Source: Treponemataceae bacterium
Lineage (GTDB): Bacteria > Spirochaetota > Spirochaetia > Treponematales > Treponemataceae
Assembly (NCBI GenBank): GCA_024402455.1
Contig: JAKSTS010000003.1
Location: 1 to 54,294 of the forward strand
Direction: 5' to 3'
Length of the DNA: 54,294 nt
Numbering within the stretch: the stretch's first letter is position 1; the number at the start of each line of letters is the position of its first letter. The position numbers were made by a program, and so were the translations under genes. Below the pieces are notes generated by a model. It had not been told where the DNA came from. It saw only the letters and a program-made list of their open reading frames with translations, and did no database searches. Below, piece by piece: positions 28,906-38,649 of the stretch.

Positions 28906-29838
28906 ATGAATACTCACAAAATGCAGGTTCTTAAAGAACTTTCGGTTAAAAATGGTCCATTGTGTGTAGGTTTGGACACAGATCCTTCTTACATTCCACA
29001 GAATATTCTGGCACAGTATGAATCGGCTCCGCAGGCAGTTCTTGCCTATAACAAGGCAATAATTGAACGCATTGCAAAAGATAAATCGGCCTGTTGCTGC
29101 AAAGTTCAAATTGCTTATTACGAAGCAATGGGACTTGAAGGTCTTAAAGTTTATGCAGAAACTTTGAAAATGGTCAAAAAAGCCGGTCTTATTGCCATTT
29201 CTGATATTAAACGCGGCGACATTGGTGCAACTTCTGACGCCTATGCAAAAGCACATTTTACCGGCGACTTTGAAACTGACATTATTACGGTTAACCCTTA
29301 CATGGGTTTTGATACGCTTGTGCCTTTTACAAAATATTCAAGTGTAGAAAAAGGCGGCAAAGGCGCATTTGTGCTTTTGTGTACATCAAACCCGGGCATG
29401 GTTGATATTGAACACCAGGAACTTAAATCTGGCGGTCTTCTTCTCGAACGTGTCGGCAACGAAATTGCCCGCATCGGCGAAGAATGGAAATCATCTTATC
29501 CGGAGCAGACTTGCGGCATTTTTGGCGCTGTAGTCGGCGCAACACAAGAAGCAGATGCCCGCTATCTTCGCGACAAATATCCTGAAACTTTCTTCTTGAT
29601 TCCAGGTTATGGCGCACAGGGTGGCGCTGCACGCATTGCAGCAACGTTGCTTGATAAAGCAGGTGGAACAGTAAACTCAAGTCGTGGCATTCTTTGTGCA
29701 TGGAAAAAAGATGCAGCTTTAGCTGATAAAATGGCAGCAAATACACTTACAATGGATGACATCGCAGATGCCGCTGCCCGTGCAAGCATTGCTGCAAAAC
29801 AAGATCTGCTTGGTGCAAAAGCTGAACTTGGAATTTAA
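28906..29838 (+). CDS. pyrF: Orotidine 5'-phosphate decarboxylase, type 2
   Basis: Decarboxylates OMP to UMP, the last step of pyrimidine synthesis. The 310-residue length and motifs define the type 2 (longer) family: PLCVGLDTDP near 18, KVQIAYYEAMG near 67 and the catalytic SDIKRGDIGATS near 98, then LIPGYGAQGG near 230. The ATG has no Shine-Dalgarno and lies six bases after a TATACT box, so a leaderless mRNA is predicted. No other pyr gene is adjacent. Two terminators in tandem follow. Confidence 0.95.
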   Translation: MNTHKMQVLKELSVKNGPLCVGLDTDPSYIPQNILAQYESAPQAVLAYNKAIIERIAKDKSACCCKVQIAYYEAMGLEGLKVYAETLKMVKKAGLIAISDIKRGDIGATSDAYAKAHFTGDFETDIITVNPYMGFDTLVPFTKYSSVEKGGKGAFVLLCTSNPGMVDIEHQELKSGGLLLERVGNEIARIGEEWKSSYPEQTCGIFGAVVGATQEADARYLRDKYPETFFLIPGYGAQGGAARIAATLLDKAGGTVNSSRGILCAWKKDAALADKMAANTLTMDDIADAAARASIAAKQDLLGAKAELGI

Positions 29839-29851
29839 TTTTCATTTTAAC

Positions 29852-29885
29852 GCTACCGGTAAACTTTACAGCCGGTAGCTTTTCT
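29852..29885 (+). terminator. Terminator after pyrF
   Basis: GCTACCGG (29852-29859) pairs with CCGGTAGC (29872-29879), followed by TTTTCTGTTTT. Confidence 0.8.
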
Positions 29886-29916
29886 GTTTTGCAAAATCTG
29901 AAGGTTTTTAAATCAT

Positions 29917-29966
29917 GCTGCCTTATATAAACAGATAATTCACATTTTCAAGGCAGCTTTTTTATT
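29917..29966 (+). terminator. Second hairpin-T-tract just upstream of the phosphoesterase gene
   Basis: GCTGCCTT (29917-29924) pairs with AAGGCAGC (29950-29957) across a 25-nt loop and is followed by TTTTTTATT. It ends eight bases before the next start codon, so it is either a back-up terminator for pyrF or an attenuator for the next gene. Confidence 0.6.
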
Positions 29967-29973
29967 GAAATTA

Positions 29974-30828
29974 ATGAAAAACAATAATTTTATTTATACA
30001 TTCATTTTATTTATTTTTTGTACATTCTGCCTTTCAGGCTGCATTTCGCTTTCAAGAAATGTTGTTCCAGTTGATGACATTGCGGAAAAATCTGATGAAT
30101 ATACAATCAGAGCCGTGCAGATTTCAGATGCACATTTTTCAAAAGAAAAACCGCTTTTTGATTCTCTTGCAGATTTAGTAAACAAACTGAATCCAGACAT
30201 TATTTTTTTAACCGGTGACCAGGCTGTTTCAACGGCAAGCATTGAAATAATGGAACGTTATTTAAGCAAAATAACTGTTCCATGTGCAAAATTTGCCGTG
30301 AGCGGCAATTGGGAATTTTCGCCTAAAACAGGTGTTCTTGAAAAATTTGACGATTACTGCAATGCATTCAAAAATTCTAGTTTTGAACTTCTTGCAAATA
30401 ATGGCGAAGTCCTCGATTTTGACGGAAAAAAACTTACAGTTTATGGTCTTGAACCTCTTCTTTGCGGCAACCCGTCTTTCGAAAATTTTGCTCCGCTTGA
30501 AAACGCTGCAAATGTTGTGCTCGGTCACTGCCCGGTTCTTTTTGACCAGCTGCCGCAAACAGATTTGCCGCTATTAATGCTGAGCGGACACACACACGGC
30601 GGGCAGGTGCTTATTTTTGGCAAAGCACTCTATTTTCCGGAAGGAACAGGCCAGTATTATTCAGGTATCTATAAAAACGGCAATAACACACTTTTTGTAA
30701 GCACCGGCGTTGGAAACAGTACTCTTGAAATAAGGAATCTTGCACCTTCTATTGAAATAATTACATTTGTTTTTGACGAAAACAAAAATTATAAAGAAAC
30801 ACGTTTTCAGACTGTAGAGGTGTATTGA
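29974..30828 (+). CDS. Lipoprotein metallophosphoesterase (calcineurin-like, YkuE type)
   Basis: 284 residues from ATG 29974; the frame is open to a TTG at 29965. A signal sequence ends in the lipobox LSGC, so the protein should be membrane-anchored outside the cytoplasm. Metallophosphoesterase motifs follow: ISDAHF near 50, LTGDQ near 76, SGNWEF near 108 (N in place of the GNHE pair), GHCPVLFD and SGHTHGGQV near 205. Such proteins hydrolyse phosphoesters using two metal ions; the substrate is unknown. The stop overlaps the rlmJ start (TGATG), so the two are translationally coupled. Confidence 0.85.
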   Translation: MKNNNFIYTFILFIFCTFCLSGCISLSRNVVPVDDIAEKSDEYTIRAVQISDAHFSKEKPLFDSLADLVNKLNPDIIFLTGDQAVSTASIEIMERYLSKITVPCAKFAVSGNWEFSPKTGVLEKFDDYCNAFKNSSFELLANNGEVLDFDGKKLTVYGLEPLLCGNPSFENFAPLENAANVVLGHCPVLFDQLPQTDLPLLMLSGHTHGGQVLIFGKALYFPEGTGQYYSGIYKNGNNTLFVSTGVGNSTLEIRNLAPSIEIITFVFDENKNYKETRFQTVEVY

Positions 30829-31778
30829 TGTTAAGTTACAGACATGCTTTTCATGCAGGAAATCATGCTGATGTTTTTAAGCATCTGACGCTTGCTCTTA
30901 TTACAAAAGCATATTGCCGCAAAGACAAACCATTTGTGTATTTTGACGCACAGGCAGCCGCTGCACTTTATGCACTTGATGACGAACGCGCACTGCAGAC
31001 TGGCGAAGCCGAAAGCGGCATTCTGCCTTTAATGCAAAAACCCCTTGCAGAATTGATAAAAGAAAAACTTGACTGTGCATTAAAAGCTGAAAATGCAGAA
31101 AATAATGAAGAAGCTATAAAAGAAGCTTTTGAAATTTTTGAAGAATATCTTAATTTCTGCACGCGGTTAAAAGATTCTTCTGGTCTTTATCCAGGTTCGC
31201 CGGCTGTTGTCTGCAATTTTGCGCGGTCTAAAGACCAGCTTGTCTTAATGGAACTGCATTCTTCAGAAATTGAAAATCTTAAAGCAAATGTTGAATTAAT
31301 TAAAAATGGAATTTTAGGCAGAAATGATGTAAGCGAAATTCACGTGCACCACAGAGACGGTTTTGCAGGTCTTAAATCTATGCTGCCGCCAAAAGCACCG
31401 CTTGCAGGCCGCGGTTTTGCACTGCTCGACCCAAGCTATGAAATTGACAAAGATTATGCAGACGTAGAAGACGTTGCAAAAGCTGCAGCACGTTCGTGGC
31501 ATAATTCACCGGTTGCAATCTGGTACCCACTAGTTGAAAGGCGGCACGACAAAACGGTGCACCTTAAAGAAACCTGCTATGCAGCAAATCAGGAAGTTCT
31601 CTGTGCTGAATTCTGCGTAACCAAACCAGAAAACGAACACGGTCTTTATGGCTCAGGCATGCTTGTAATTAATCCGCCGTGGAAACTTGACGTGCAGCTT
31701 GGCGCTCTGCTTCCTTTGCTTTCTGAAATTTTAGGCGACAAAAACAGTTCGTTCAGTGTAAATGTCGAAAACTGTTAA
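30828..31778 (+). CDS. rlmJ: 23S rRNA (adenine2030-N6)-methyltransferase
   Basis: Start at ATG 30828, within the TGATG overlap with the preceding stop and with AGAGGTG upstream. The N-terminus MLSYRHAFHAGNHADVFKH is the RlmJ signature. The catalytic motif reads LLDPSYE where most family members have DPPYE, a Pro-to-Ser change. The C-terminal IWYPLVERR and INPPWKL segments are typical. The enzyme methylates A2030 of 23S rRNA using SAM; E. coli numbering is assumed. 316 residues, slightly longer than the 280 of E. coli. Confidence 0.92.
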   Translation: MLSYRHAFHAGNHADVFKHLTLALITKAYCRKDKPFVYFDAQAAAALYALDDERALQTGEAESGILPLMQKPLAELIKEKLDCALKAENAENNEEAIKEAFEIFEEYLNFCTRLKDSSGLYPGSPAVVCNFARSKDQLVLMELHSSEIENLKANVELIKNGILGRNDVSEIHVHHRDGFAGLKSMLPPKAPLAGRGFALLDPSYEIDKDYADVEDVAKAAARSWHNSPVAIWYPLVERRHDKTVHLKETCYAANQEVLCAEFCVTKPENEHGLYGSGMLVINPPWKLDVQLGALLPLLSEILGDKNSSFSVNVENC

Positions 31779-31932
31779 AAGCGAAATTCTCTACGCTTTA
31801 ACATTTGTTTTTCGATTTATTGATCCAGCTTTTATTTTAAAGATTTATAAGCATCGCTAAAAATTGAAAATTTTAGAACTGCTGTTGATTTTTTATGGTA
31901 AAATAACAGCAACACTTTTTAGGAGCAAAAAA

Positions 31933-32463
31933 ATGGACATAGCAGAAATTGACAAATTACCTGAAGCTGAACGTTTCAGCAAAAGAGTCATTTTGAAAGT
32001 AAGCGAAATTATTAATGTTGAACAGCATCCGGGTGGAAGCTTCCTTTATATTTTGACTTTAAATACGGGCGATGCAGAACCACGACAGATTGTAAGCTCT
32101 ATTGTTGAGTTTTATAAACCAGAAGAACTTCTGCACAAACATATTGTCCTTGTGTATAACTTAAAACCTGCAAATTTCAGAGGCGTGCGCAGCAACGGCA
32201 TGCTTCTTGCAGCAAGCGACCCGACCGTAAAAGACAAAGAAACCTGCGAAGTAATTTTTGCACCACAATTTGAAGTCGGCACAATTCTTGAACCAGAAGG
32301 TTTTAACCCGCCTGAAGAAGAGTTATGCTACATAAAACCAGACCACTTTTTTGACATGAAACTTTATACAAAAGATGGATTTGTTGAATTGGCCGGCAAA
32401 AAAATATGCGCAGCCAGCACACCATTGACAGTTGAAATCTATAAAAACGGCGAAGTCGGCTGA
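31933..32463 (+). CDS. tRNA-binding (EMAP/Trbp111-like) domain protein
   Basis: 176 residues from ATG 31933 with AGGAG eight bases upstream; an extended -10 TGG-TAAAAT sits just before the leader. The OB-fold pattern VILKVSEIINVEQHPGGSFLYILTLNTGD and NLKPANFRGVRSNGMLLAAS matches the C-terminal tRNA-binding domain of methionyl-tRNA synthetase and free proteins such as Trbp111 and CsaA. It probably binds tRNA non-specifically or assists a synthetase; no catalytic domain is attached. Neighbours give no further hint. Confidence 0.8.
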   Translation: MDIAEIDKLPEAERFSKRVILKVSEIINVEQHPGGSFLYILTLNTGDAEPRQIVSSIVEFYKPEELLHKHIVLVYNLKPANFRGVRSNGMLLAASDPTVKDKETCEVIFAPQFEVGTILEPEGFNPPEEELCYIKPDHFFDMKLYTKDGFVELAGKKICAASTPLTVEIYKNGEVG

Positions 32464-32602
32464 AATTTACAGCAAGTTTTCGCTCAACAGACATAAACAG
32501 CGTATCTGCAATTTTTCCACAGCTTTTTATAGTTCTGGGATTTTGCAGATTTATGTCTGCATACACCGCAACTGTACACAGATTGCGTAAAATAAATTCC
32601 GG

Positions 32603-32631
32603 TTGTCTTTTTTACTACTGTGAACTATATT
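32603..32631 (+). promoter_or_regulatory. Promoter of the DUF2157 gene, predicted leaderless
   Basis: TTGTCT (32603-32608), 17 bases, TATATT (32626-32631), then seven bases to ATG 32639. No Shine-Dalgarno. Confidence 0.6.
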
Positions 32632-32638
32632 CATTTAT

Positions 32639-35600
32639 ATGAATGAGTTTTTAAAAAGTGAATTCGATAAATTAAAAAATGATAACGTCATTTCTGAAGA
32701 AATCTATTCAAAAATCATAAATTATTATGAAAATATTAATGAAGATGCAGCAAAAAAAGCCTTGTCTTCTGATGTTTCAAACAACGAAACACAAACCGAA
32801 CAAATAAAAGAACAGAACTGTATAAACCCTTCAACAAAACAGACAGAAACTCCATTGGAAAAACCTTTGTGCGAGACTTCTGCTGTAAAAAATACTGCGC
32901 CAGTTTCGCCGCTCGTTTCAAAACAAAAAAAAGAAAAGAAAAAAATCAATTTTCAGATGATTCTTTCCATTATATCTTCGCTTTTGATTGGCGGCGGAAT
33001 CATTTCGTTAATTGCTTATAACTGGAACGATATTCCAAGATTTGCAAAATCAATTGCAGCTTTCGTTATCTGCATTATGGCACCGGTTTTATATGTTGTA
33101 CTTACAAAACTGCGCAGAACTGAATTTGAACAGAAATCAAAAGAATTTTTTGCAATTTTATGGAACCTTCTCTTCGGTGGTTCCATTGCATTTATAAGCC
33201 AAACTTACAGAATGGCATCAAACCCTGTTGCTTTTTTTATCGCATGGCTTTTTATAAGCATAGGAATTACCTATGCATTAAAAAGTTACTGCTCATTTTG
33301 TTTTTCTCTGCTTTTGACAGTCATTTACTGTATTTACTCCCAGCAGTTTACGTGCAATGTTGCAGTTTTGTTTTACCCTGCAATGTTTCTCAATTATTTC
33401 TTTGCAAGAAAAAACAAAAAATGCTTTTATATCTGGTTAATTGAGCTTATTTCATTAATAAGCGTTGTGTTCGAAAAATGCCTGCCTGGTCTTTGGATAA
33501 TTGCGTATGTTTCCATTAATGTTCTGCTTTTGAATTATGCAGAAAAAACAAATGACAAAAACTGCAGGATTCTGGGCTATGTTCAGGCATTTGCTTTAGC
33601 CGTAATTCTTGCAATTCCACATTTCTGGGAAAAAATCGGCTTTGCATATTACAGAGATAATGCACTCTATAACAGATTAGGCGGACTTGTTGATTATATA
33701 GTTACTTTTGCACTTTATGCAGGAAGTCTTGGAATTACCCTTTCTTCTATAATAAAGAACATTAAAAATAAAATTCATTTGAAGTTTTCAAAAGTGTTTG
33801 AATTGATTGTTCTTGCTGTAATTGCCGGATTATATTTCTGCAGTTCTTTTATCAGCGGATTTTCAATTTATGTTCCAAGAATTTTCCTTCTGTTTTATTT
33901 TGCTTTATTTTTCTACAGCATTTTAAAAGACAAGACAGAATTATGCGCAGTTTCATTTGCACTGATTATTTATGGAATTATTCTTGGCAAAATCAATTTT
34001 ATTTTTGCACTTATTTATACAGTTTTGCTTTCTTTAAATGTTATCCTGCAAAAATCTGAATATTCAGAAACGGGGAAAAAGATTTCTCTTTCTTTAATTT
34101 ACATTTTGCTTTTACTTTCAAGAATTTTCCTCTCTGAAATTTTTGATTTTTTAATTTTGTTTGGTGCGGCAAAACAATGTACGATTTTTGACTTTATTAT
34201 CGCTTCAGGACTAATGACACTAGTAATAGCCTTTCTTGCAGCAAAAAACATTAATTTCAAAAATTTGACGATAAAACAGTTAATTTCAAAATTGAACTTG
34301 TATATTGCAGCAATCTTTTTAGGAACAACATGCATTTTATTTAATTATAATTCTTCAAACTTAAAGAATATAATTGATATTTTCATTGCAATCACAGCCA
34401 TTTTGAGCATCATTGATTTTGTGATTAATAAATCTGTTCAAAGTTATTTTGGACTTGCACTTTTTGTAATCAATTATTTTTTCATGATGACAGATGCAAA
34501 CAGCTGCATATTTATATTTGCAATTTCGTATCTTATTCTTTATGCAGTTCTCTATTATTTTGGCGAAAATTTTCAGCAGATCAAAAACTATAATTATTTT
34601 CGTTCAATAAGTTACTTTACAATCTTTTTATTCAATTACTTTATTTTTTATAACAGCCTTTTAAAAGACAATGTCTTTAATCCTTTCGTCTCAGCTAAAA
34701 GCTCCGTTTTCTTCATATTAATGCTTTCAGCGCTTTTTATCATTCCTGTATTCAAACAGATAAAAGAACATAAACTGAACGATTTAACCTCGCTTGCCGT
34801 TACTTCAGTTTCTGTAATTTTTTTGATTTTTAGCCAGACAGAAAAGATTTTTAATGCACAAAACTTTATTTTTTCTGTCTTAATAATAAGCTTTTTAATA
34901 AGCTGCTTGGAAACTGTTATAAATAAAAAAATTGAAAATCTGCTGATGATTGTCGCATCATTGATAATTTGTTTTGTTGAACTTTCTTTCCATCAAAATT
35001 ATTTAAATGGCATTGCATTTATTTCCATGCTGCTTTTTGCCCTGTATTATTATGCTTCTTATTTTGCGAAAGACAAGAAAAACCTGAATATGTTTATAAA
35101 CGCATGTTTATGTTTTCTGTTTTTTATAGCCATTTTGCTTGATGTAAGTTCAACACTTAAAAATGCAGAAAAAATATTGCTGTTCTCTTCTGCAAACCGC
35201 ATCATAAGCACAATTGTCATTCTGCCTGTTTTAATCATCATTCCTTCTGTTTTTTATATTAAAAACAAAGATTTCCCTTCATTGACATGCAGTTCGTTTG
35301 GCTTTGTTTCGTTGCTGTTTTATCTGCTGAATGATTACTGCAATTTTTTTAATGCAGCTAATTATCTTTTTGTATTAAGTTTATTTGCTGTAATTTCAAG
35401 TTTTGTTGAAACATTTGTATTTAACAAAAAAGAAAATGTCGTTGTGTTTGTTTTATCGTTGATTGAATTCATAAGATATTCATGTCATGACGATGGAATT
35501 ACGATTTTTCTGCTGTTCATTTTAGGTGCTTTTGCATTGTTCGTTTATACACATATTTTATCTGGCAAGAATAATTATAATTTCGCTTTTGTTACTTTTG

Positions 35601-36130
35601 TTATGTCTTTAATGCTGATTATTTCAATGCTTTTTGAATTTTCTAAACATTCATACATTTCCATAACCCCCGAAGACTGTGTTAAATATTACATTTCAGT
35701 TTCCATTGCCTTAATCAGCATGTTCATAATTCCGTGCTTTTACTGCATAAAAAAAAGAATAAAAATAAATTATGTGCAGATTGCATTCTGTCTTTTATGG
35801 ATAGTAAATTTCATTTTATTTTCAACTTGCAGCAATCTTAATCTTGAAGCTTACCAAAGGATTTCCAGTGGCATTTCTTTGGGTTTGATTATTGCATTCA
35901 GCATTTTTGGTCTTTATTTGTCTTACGAAACAACTTCCATAAAGTCGGCAAATTATTATCTTTTCTTTTTAAGTATTGCTTTTATCATCAGATTTTTTAT
36001 GATTTCAAAAGGACTTGTAGAACGCGGCATTGTCTGCATTGTCTGCGGAATCTGCATTTTAGCCGTTAACATGATTTTTTCAAAGAAATTAGCCAAAACC
36101 GAAGAAAACAAAATTGAGCAGGGAGAATAA
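32639..36130 (+). CDS. DUF2157/DUF4401-type large polytopic membrane protein
   Basis: 1163 residues. The first about 100 are soluble and helical (FLKSEFDKLKNDNVISEEIYSKI, then a charged linker), as in DUF2157. The rest is more than twenty hydrophobic segments in a row. The GGGIISLIAYNWNDIPRFAKS motif near 120 is the recognisable DUF2157 part. Function of the family is unknown. It is directly followed, after one base, by a GDYXXLXY protein, a partner seen together with DUF2157 in many bacteria. The gene starts from a predicted leaderless promoter. It is unusually long for the family. Confidence 0.75.
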   Translation: MNEFLKSEFDKLKNDNVISEEIYSKIINYYENINEDAAKKALSSDVSNNETQTEQIKEQNCINPSTKQTETPLEKPLCETSAVKNTAPVSPLVSKQKKEKKKINFQMILSIISSLLIGGGIISLIAYNWNDIPRFAKSIAAFVICIMAPVLYVVLTKLRRTEFEQKSKEFFAILWNLLFGGSIAFISQTYRMASNPVAFFIAWLFISIGITYALKSYCSFCFSLLLTVIYCIYSQQFTCNVAVLFYPAMFLNYFFARKNKKCFYIWLIELISLISVVFEKCLPGLWIIAYVSINVLLLNYAEKTNDKNCRILGYVQAFALAVILAIPHFWEKIGFAYYRDNALYNRLGGLVDYIVTFALYAGSLGITLSSIIKNIKNKIHLKFSKVFELIVLAVIAGLYFCSSFISGFSIYVPRIFLLFYFALFFYSILKDKTELCAVSFALIIYGIILGKINFIFALIYTVLLSLNVILQKSEYSETGKKISLSLIYILLLLSRIFLSEIFDFLILFGAAKQCTIFDFIIASGLMTLVIAFLAAKNINFKNLTIKQLISKLNLYIAAIFLGTTCILFNYNSSNLKNIIDIFIAITAILSIIDFVINKSVQSYFGLALFVINYFFMMTDANSCIFIFAISYLILYAVLYYFGENFQQIKNYNYFRSISYFTIFLFNYFIFYNSLLKDNVFNPFVSAKSSVFFILMLSALFIIPVFKQIKEHKLNDLTSLAVTSVSVIFLIFSQTEKIFNAQNFIFSVLIISFLISCLETVINKKIENLLMIVASLIICFVELSFHQNYLNGIAFISMLLFALYYYASYFAKDKKNLNMFINACLCFLFFIAILLDVSSTLKNAEKILLFSSANRIISTIVILPVLIIIPSVFYIKNKDFPSLTCSSFGFVSLLFYLLNDYCNFFNAANYLFVLSLFAVISSFVETFVFNKKENVVVFVLSLIEFIRYSCHDDGITIFLLFILGAFALFVYTHILSGKNNYNFAFVTFVMSLMLIISMLFEFSKHSYISITPEDCVKYYISVSIALISMFIIPCFYCIKKRIKINYVQIAFCLLWIVNFILFSTCSNLNLEAYQRISSGISLGLIIAFSIFGLYLSYETTSIKSANYYLFFLSIAFIIRFFMISKGLVERGIVCIVCGICILAVNMIFSKKLAKTEENKIEQGE

Positions 36131-36131
36131 A

Positions 36132-36740
36132 ATGAAAAAAATTCTTAGTTCAAAACTGATTTTCATAATTACACTTTCTCTGCAGGTTGTTATTTTTGCT
36201 TTTCTTTTAAGCAAAAATATAATGCTCAAAAACAATGCCGTAAAAAACAACCGGATTTATGCCTTTAGCTGCACGTTATACGATCCGTACAATGTTTTAA
36301 AAGGCAGATATGTTCGGCTTGAAAATGCACAGGAAACTGTAAATCTTAAAGATTTAGATTTTGAAAGCATAAATAAAGAAAATGCAAAAAATCTTATAAA
36401 AAATGAAAGCGTTTTTTTATTGATAAAACCTGACAGTAACGGAATCTGGAATGTTTATGGCATAAGAAAACATAAACCAAAATCAGGCGACTTTATCAAG
36501 GCAAACTTCAACTATTCTACAGAAAAATCCTGCTATTTTGACTTTTCCATAAATGAATATTATATGCAGGAAAACTTTGCAGAATATGTTGATAAAACTG
36601 GTTTCAAAGAAATTTCTTCAATGAAAATTGAAGTTTACTGCGATAAAAACGGAAATCTCCTGCAGAAACAGCTTTATGTTCAAAACGGCAGTACTTATAT
36701 TCCAATTGAAAATTACATAAAGGATAAACTTGCAGAATAG
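36132..36740 (+). CDS. GDYXXLXY domain protein
   Basis: 202 residues from ATG 36132 with GGGAG seven bases upstream; the start lies one base after the DUF2157 stop. A membrane-spanning N-terminus (LIFIITLSLQVVIFAFLLSKN) is followed by an extracytoplasmic domain with YDPYNVLKGRYVRLE, the variant of the GDYxxLxY signature. It presumably works with the DUF2157 protein in the envelope; the family has no established biochemical role. Confidence 0.75.
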   Translation: MKKILSSKLIFIITLSLQVVIFAFLLSKNIMLKNNAVKNNRIYAFSCTLYDPYNVLKGRYVRLENAQETVNLKDLDFESINKENAKNLIKNESVFLLIKPDSNGIWNVYGIRKHKPKSGDFIKANFNYSTEKSCYFDFSINEYYMQENFAEYVDKTGFKEISSMKIEVYCDKNGNLLQKQLYVQNGSTYIPIENYIKDKLAE

Positions 36741-36863
36741 ATTTGCTTTTTGAAGGAAATTTAAAAGTAACCAGAAAACTTTTAATAAATTAAACCCTGT
36801 CTCGAAAGCAGATGCTGAATTTAACGCACACCGTCAGTGCATGATGTTTGTTTTTATTTCTTC

Positions 36864-36892
36864 GCATGAAAAAATCTGTTTTATGATATAAT
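36864..36892 (+). promoter_or_regulatory. -10 box of nth, predicted leaderless
   Basis: A perfect TATAAT (36887-36892) lies six bases before ATG 36899. The -35 region is weak (GCATGA at 36864-36869). No Shine-Dalgarno. Confidence 0.5.
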
Positions 36893-36898
36893 CATTAC

Positions 36899-37591
36899 AT
36901 GACTTTTCTAAAAGACTGGCAGATTCAAGAAATTTTCAAGCGATTTAAAGAAGCAAATCCAGCTCCAAAAACAGAATTAATCGCACCAAATCCTTTTACT
37001 CTGCTTGTTTCTGTTGTGTTGAGCGCACAGGCCACAGATAAAAGCGTAAACAAAGCAACAAAAGAATTGTACAAAATTGCAGACTCTCCGCATAAAATGG
37101 CAGCACTATCTGCAGCCGAACTGGAAAACCATATAAAAAGCATTGGCCTTTATAAAAGCAAGGCAGCACATGTTCTGGCACTTTCAAAAATTATTGAACA
37201 AAAATATGGCAAAGATGCCGGAACATGCAGCTTTGACGCAATAAAAACCGGAACATTTCCGCGCACAAGAGAAGAATTTATGGAACTGCCCGGTGTCGGC
37301 AGAAAAACAGCAAACGTAATGCTGAACGTGCTTTATCATGAAGCTGTCATGCCGGTTGATACTCACCTTTTAAGACTTGCACCAAGAATGGGTTTTTCTG
37401 CAGCGGACACACCGGTTGAAGTTGAAAACGACTTGCTTAAACTGATTCCAAAAGAATATCTGTCTGATGCACATCACTGGCTGATTCTGCACGGACGTTA
37501 TGTCTGCACAGCAAAAAAACCTGACTGCACAAACTGCATTGTTGCAGACTTGTGCGCAAAAAACGGCTTGCTGGAATATAAAAAAAATTGA
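36899..37591 (+). CDS. nth: Endonuclease III
   Basis: A base-excision-repair DNA glycosylase/AP-lyase for oxidised pyrimidines. 230 residues with the helix-hairpin-helix LPGVGRKTANVML (catalytic Lys in GRKTA), the catalytic Asp in PVDTHLLRLA, and the 4Fe-4S ligands Cys-x6-Cys-x2-Cys-x5-Cys in CTAKKPDCTNCIVADLC. All key residues are intact. The start codon has a perfect TATAAT six bases upstream and no Shine-Dalgarno. The gene stands alone. Confidence 0.97.
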   Translation: MTFLKDWQIQEIFKRFKEANPAPKTELIAPNPFTLLVSVVLSAQATDKSVNKATKELYKIADSPHKMAALSAAELENHIKSIGLYKSKAAHVLALSKIIEQKYGKDAGTCSFDAIKTGTFPRTREEFMELPGVGRKTANVMLNVLYHEAVMPVDTHLLRLAPRMGFSAADTPVEVENDLLKLIPKEYLSDAHHWLILHGRYVCTAKKPDCTNCIVADLCAKNGLLEYKKN

Positions 37592-37703
37592 TATTTTATT
37601 TATAGAGAGCTTTAAAATTATTTTTTAGCCACCAGCTTTAAATGCTGCGCTTAAAATAACGGCAGCACCAACTGCCAGAACGTAAAATTTTACAGGAGTT
37701 TCT

Positions 37704-38510
37704 ATGCTTAAATGGATTGAAGACCACATTACACTTGAAATCGGACTGCGCCTTGCCGGTGTAGTTGCTGCGCTGTTCGTTTTTACATTAATCTATAAAA
37801 TTTTGCGGCGACATCTTAAAAAAACTGTCTTTAAGAAATTAAAACCACAGACAGTAATGATTATTGAAAAAACAGTAAAATATGTTTTTATAGTTTGTGT
37901 TGCACTTTATGTTTTAAATCTTTTTGGCATAAATCTTTCTGCACTTTTAGGCGCAGCCGGAATCGCCGGTATCGCAGTCGGTTTTGCAGCACAGACATCT
38001 GTCAGCAATATCATCAGCGGTTTTTTTGTTTTAAGCGAGCATGCTTTTCAAATCGGCGATTATATTACGGTAAACGACATAAGCGGCACCGTGTACACCA
38101 TTGACCTTCTTTCAATAAAACTTAAAACACCAGACAATCAGTTCGTCCGCATTCCAAATGAATCAGTAATTCAAACAAACTTAATCAATGTTTCTTATAA
38201 CGCAGAGCGACGTTTTTCGCTGCCGGTTAGAATTCCTTATAACAGCGACCTTGAAAAAGTTGAAGCAGCACTTTTAAAGATTGCAGCCGAAACAGAACTT
38301 GTCATTGAAGAACCTGCTCCAAAAGTATTTTTTAATGACTTCGGCGATTCTTCGGTTAATGCCACATTGACAGCATGGTGCAAAAAAGAAAATTTTCTCG
38401 ACATGAAAAACAACCTGATTAAAAATGTTCACAAAGGTCTTAAAGAAACAGGAATCGAAATTCCTTTTCCACAAGTTAATGTGCATTTTGACCAGAACAA
38501 AAATGCCTGA
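37704..38510 (+). CDS. Small-conductance mechanosensitive channel, MscS family
   Basis: 268 residues: two N-terminal membrane helices, then the pore-lining helix with the glycine/alanine-rich pattern GAAGIAGIAVGFAAQ near 85-100, followed by the cytoplasmic beta domain (GDYITVNDISGTVYTIDLLSIKLKTPDN) and the C-terminal alpha/beta part. MscS channels release osmolytes on hypo-osmotic shock. AGGAG lies seven bases before the ATG. It is single, followed by a terminator hairpin. Confidence 0.92.
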   Translation: MLKWIEDHITLEIGLRLAGVVAALFVFTLIYKILRRHLKKTVFKKLKPQTVMIIEKTVKYVFIVCVALYVLNLFGINLSALLGAAGIAGIAVGFAAQTSVSNIISGFFVLSEHAFQIGDYITVNDISGTVYTIDLLSIKLKTPDNQFVRIPNESVIQTNLINVSYNAERRFSLPVRIPYNSDLEKVEAALLKIAAETELVIEEPAPKVFFNDFGDSSVNATLTAWCKKENFLDMKNNLIKNVHKGLKETGIEIPFPQVNVHFDQNKNA

Positions 38511-38560
38511 CCAGCAGCCCACTGCCGGCAGCAAGTTTTTAAACCTTGCTAATAAACAAA

Positions 38561-38606
38561 AACAGCCCTGCAGATTCAAATATTCATAATTTTTGCAGGG
38601 CAGGTT
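38561..38606. terminator. Bidirectional terminator between mscS and slyX
   Basis: GCCCTGCA (38565-38572) pairs with TGCAGGGC (38594-38601) across a 21-nt loop; flanked by AAAACA and GGTTTT. The same 8-bp stem recurs at 38911-38932. Confidence 0.65.
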
Positions 38607-38649
38607 TTAAGAAGGCTCTAAAACAACTTTACTGATTTTTAGGGTGCTC

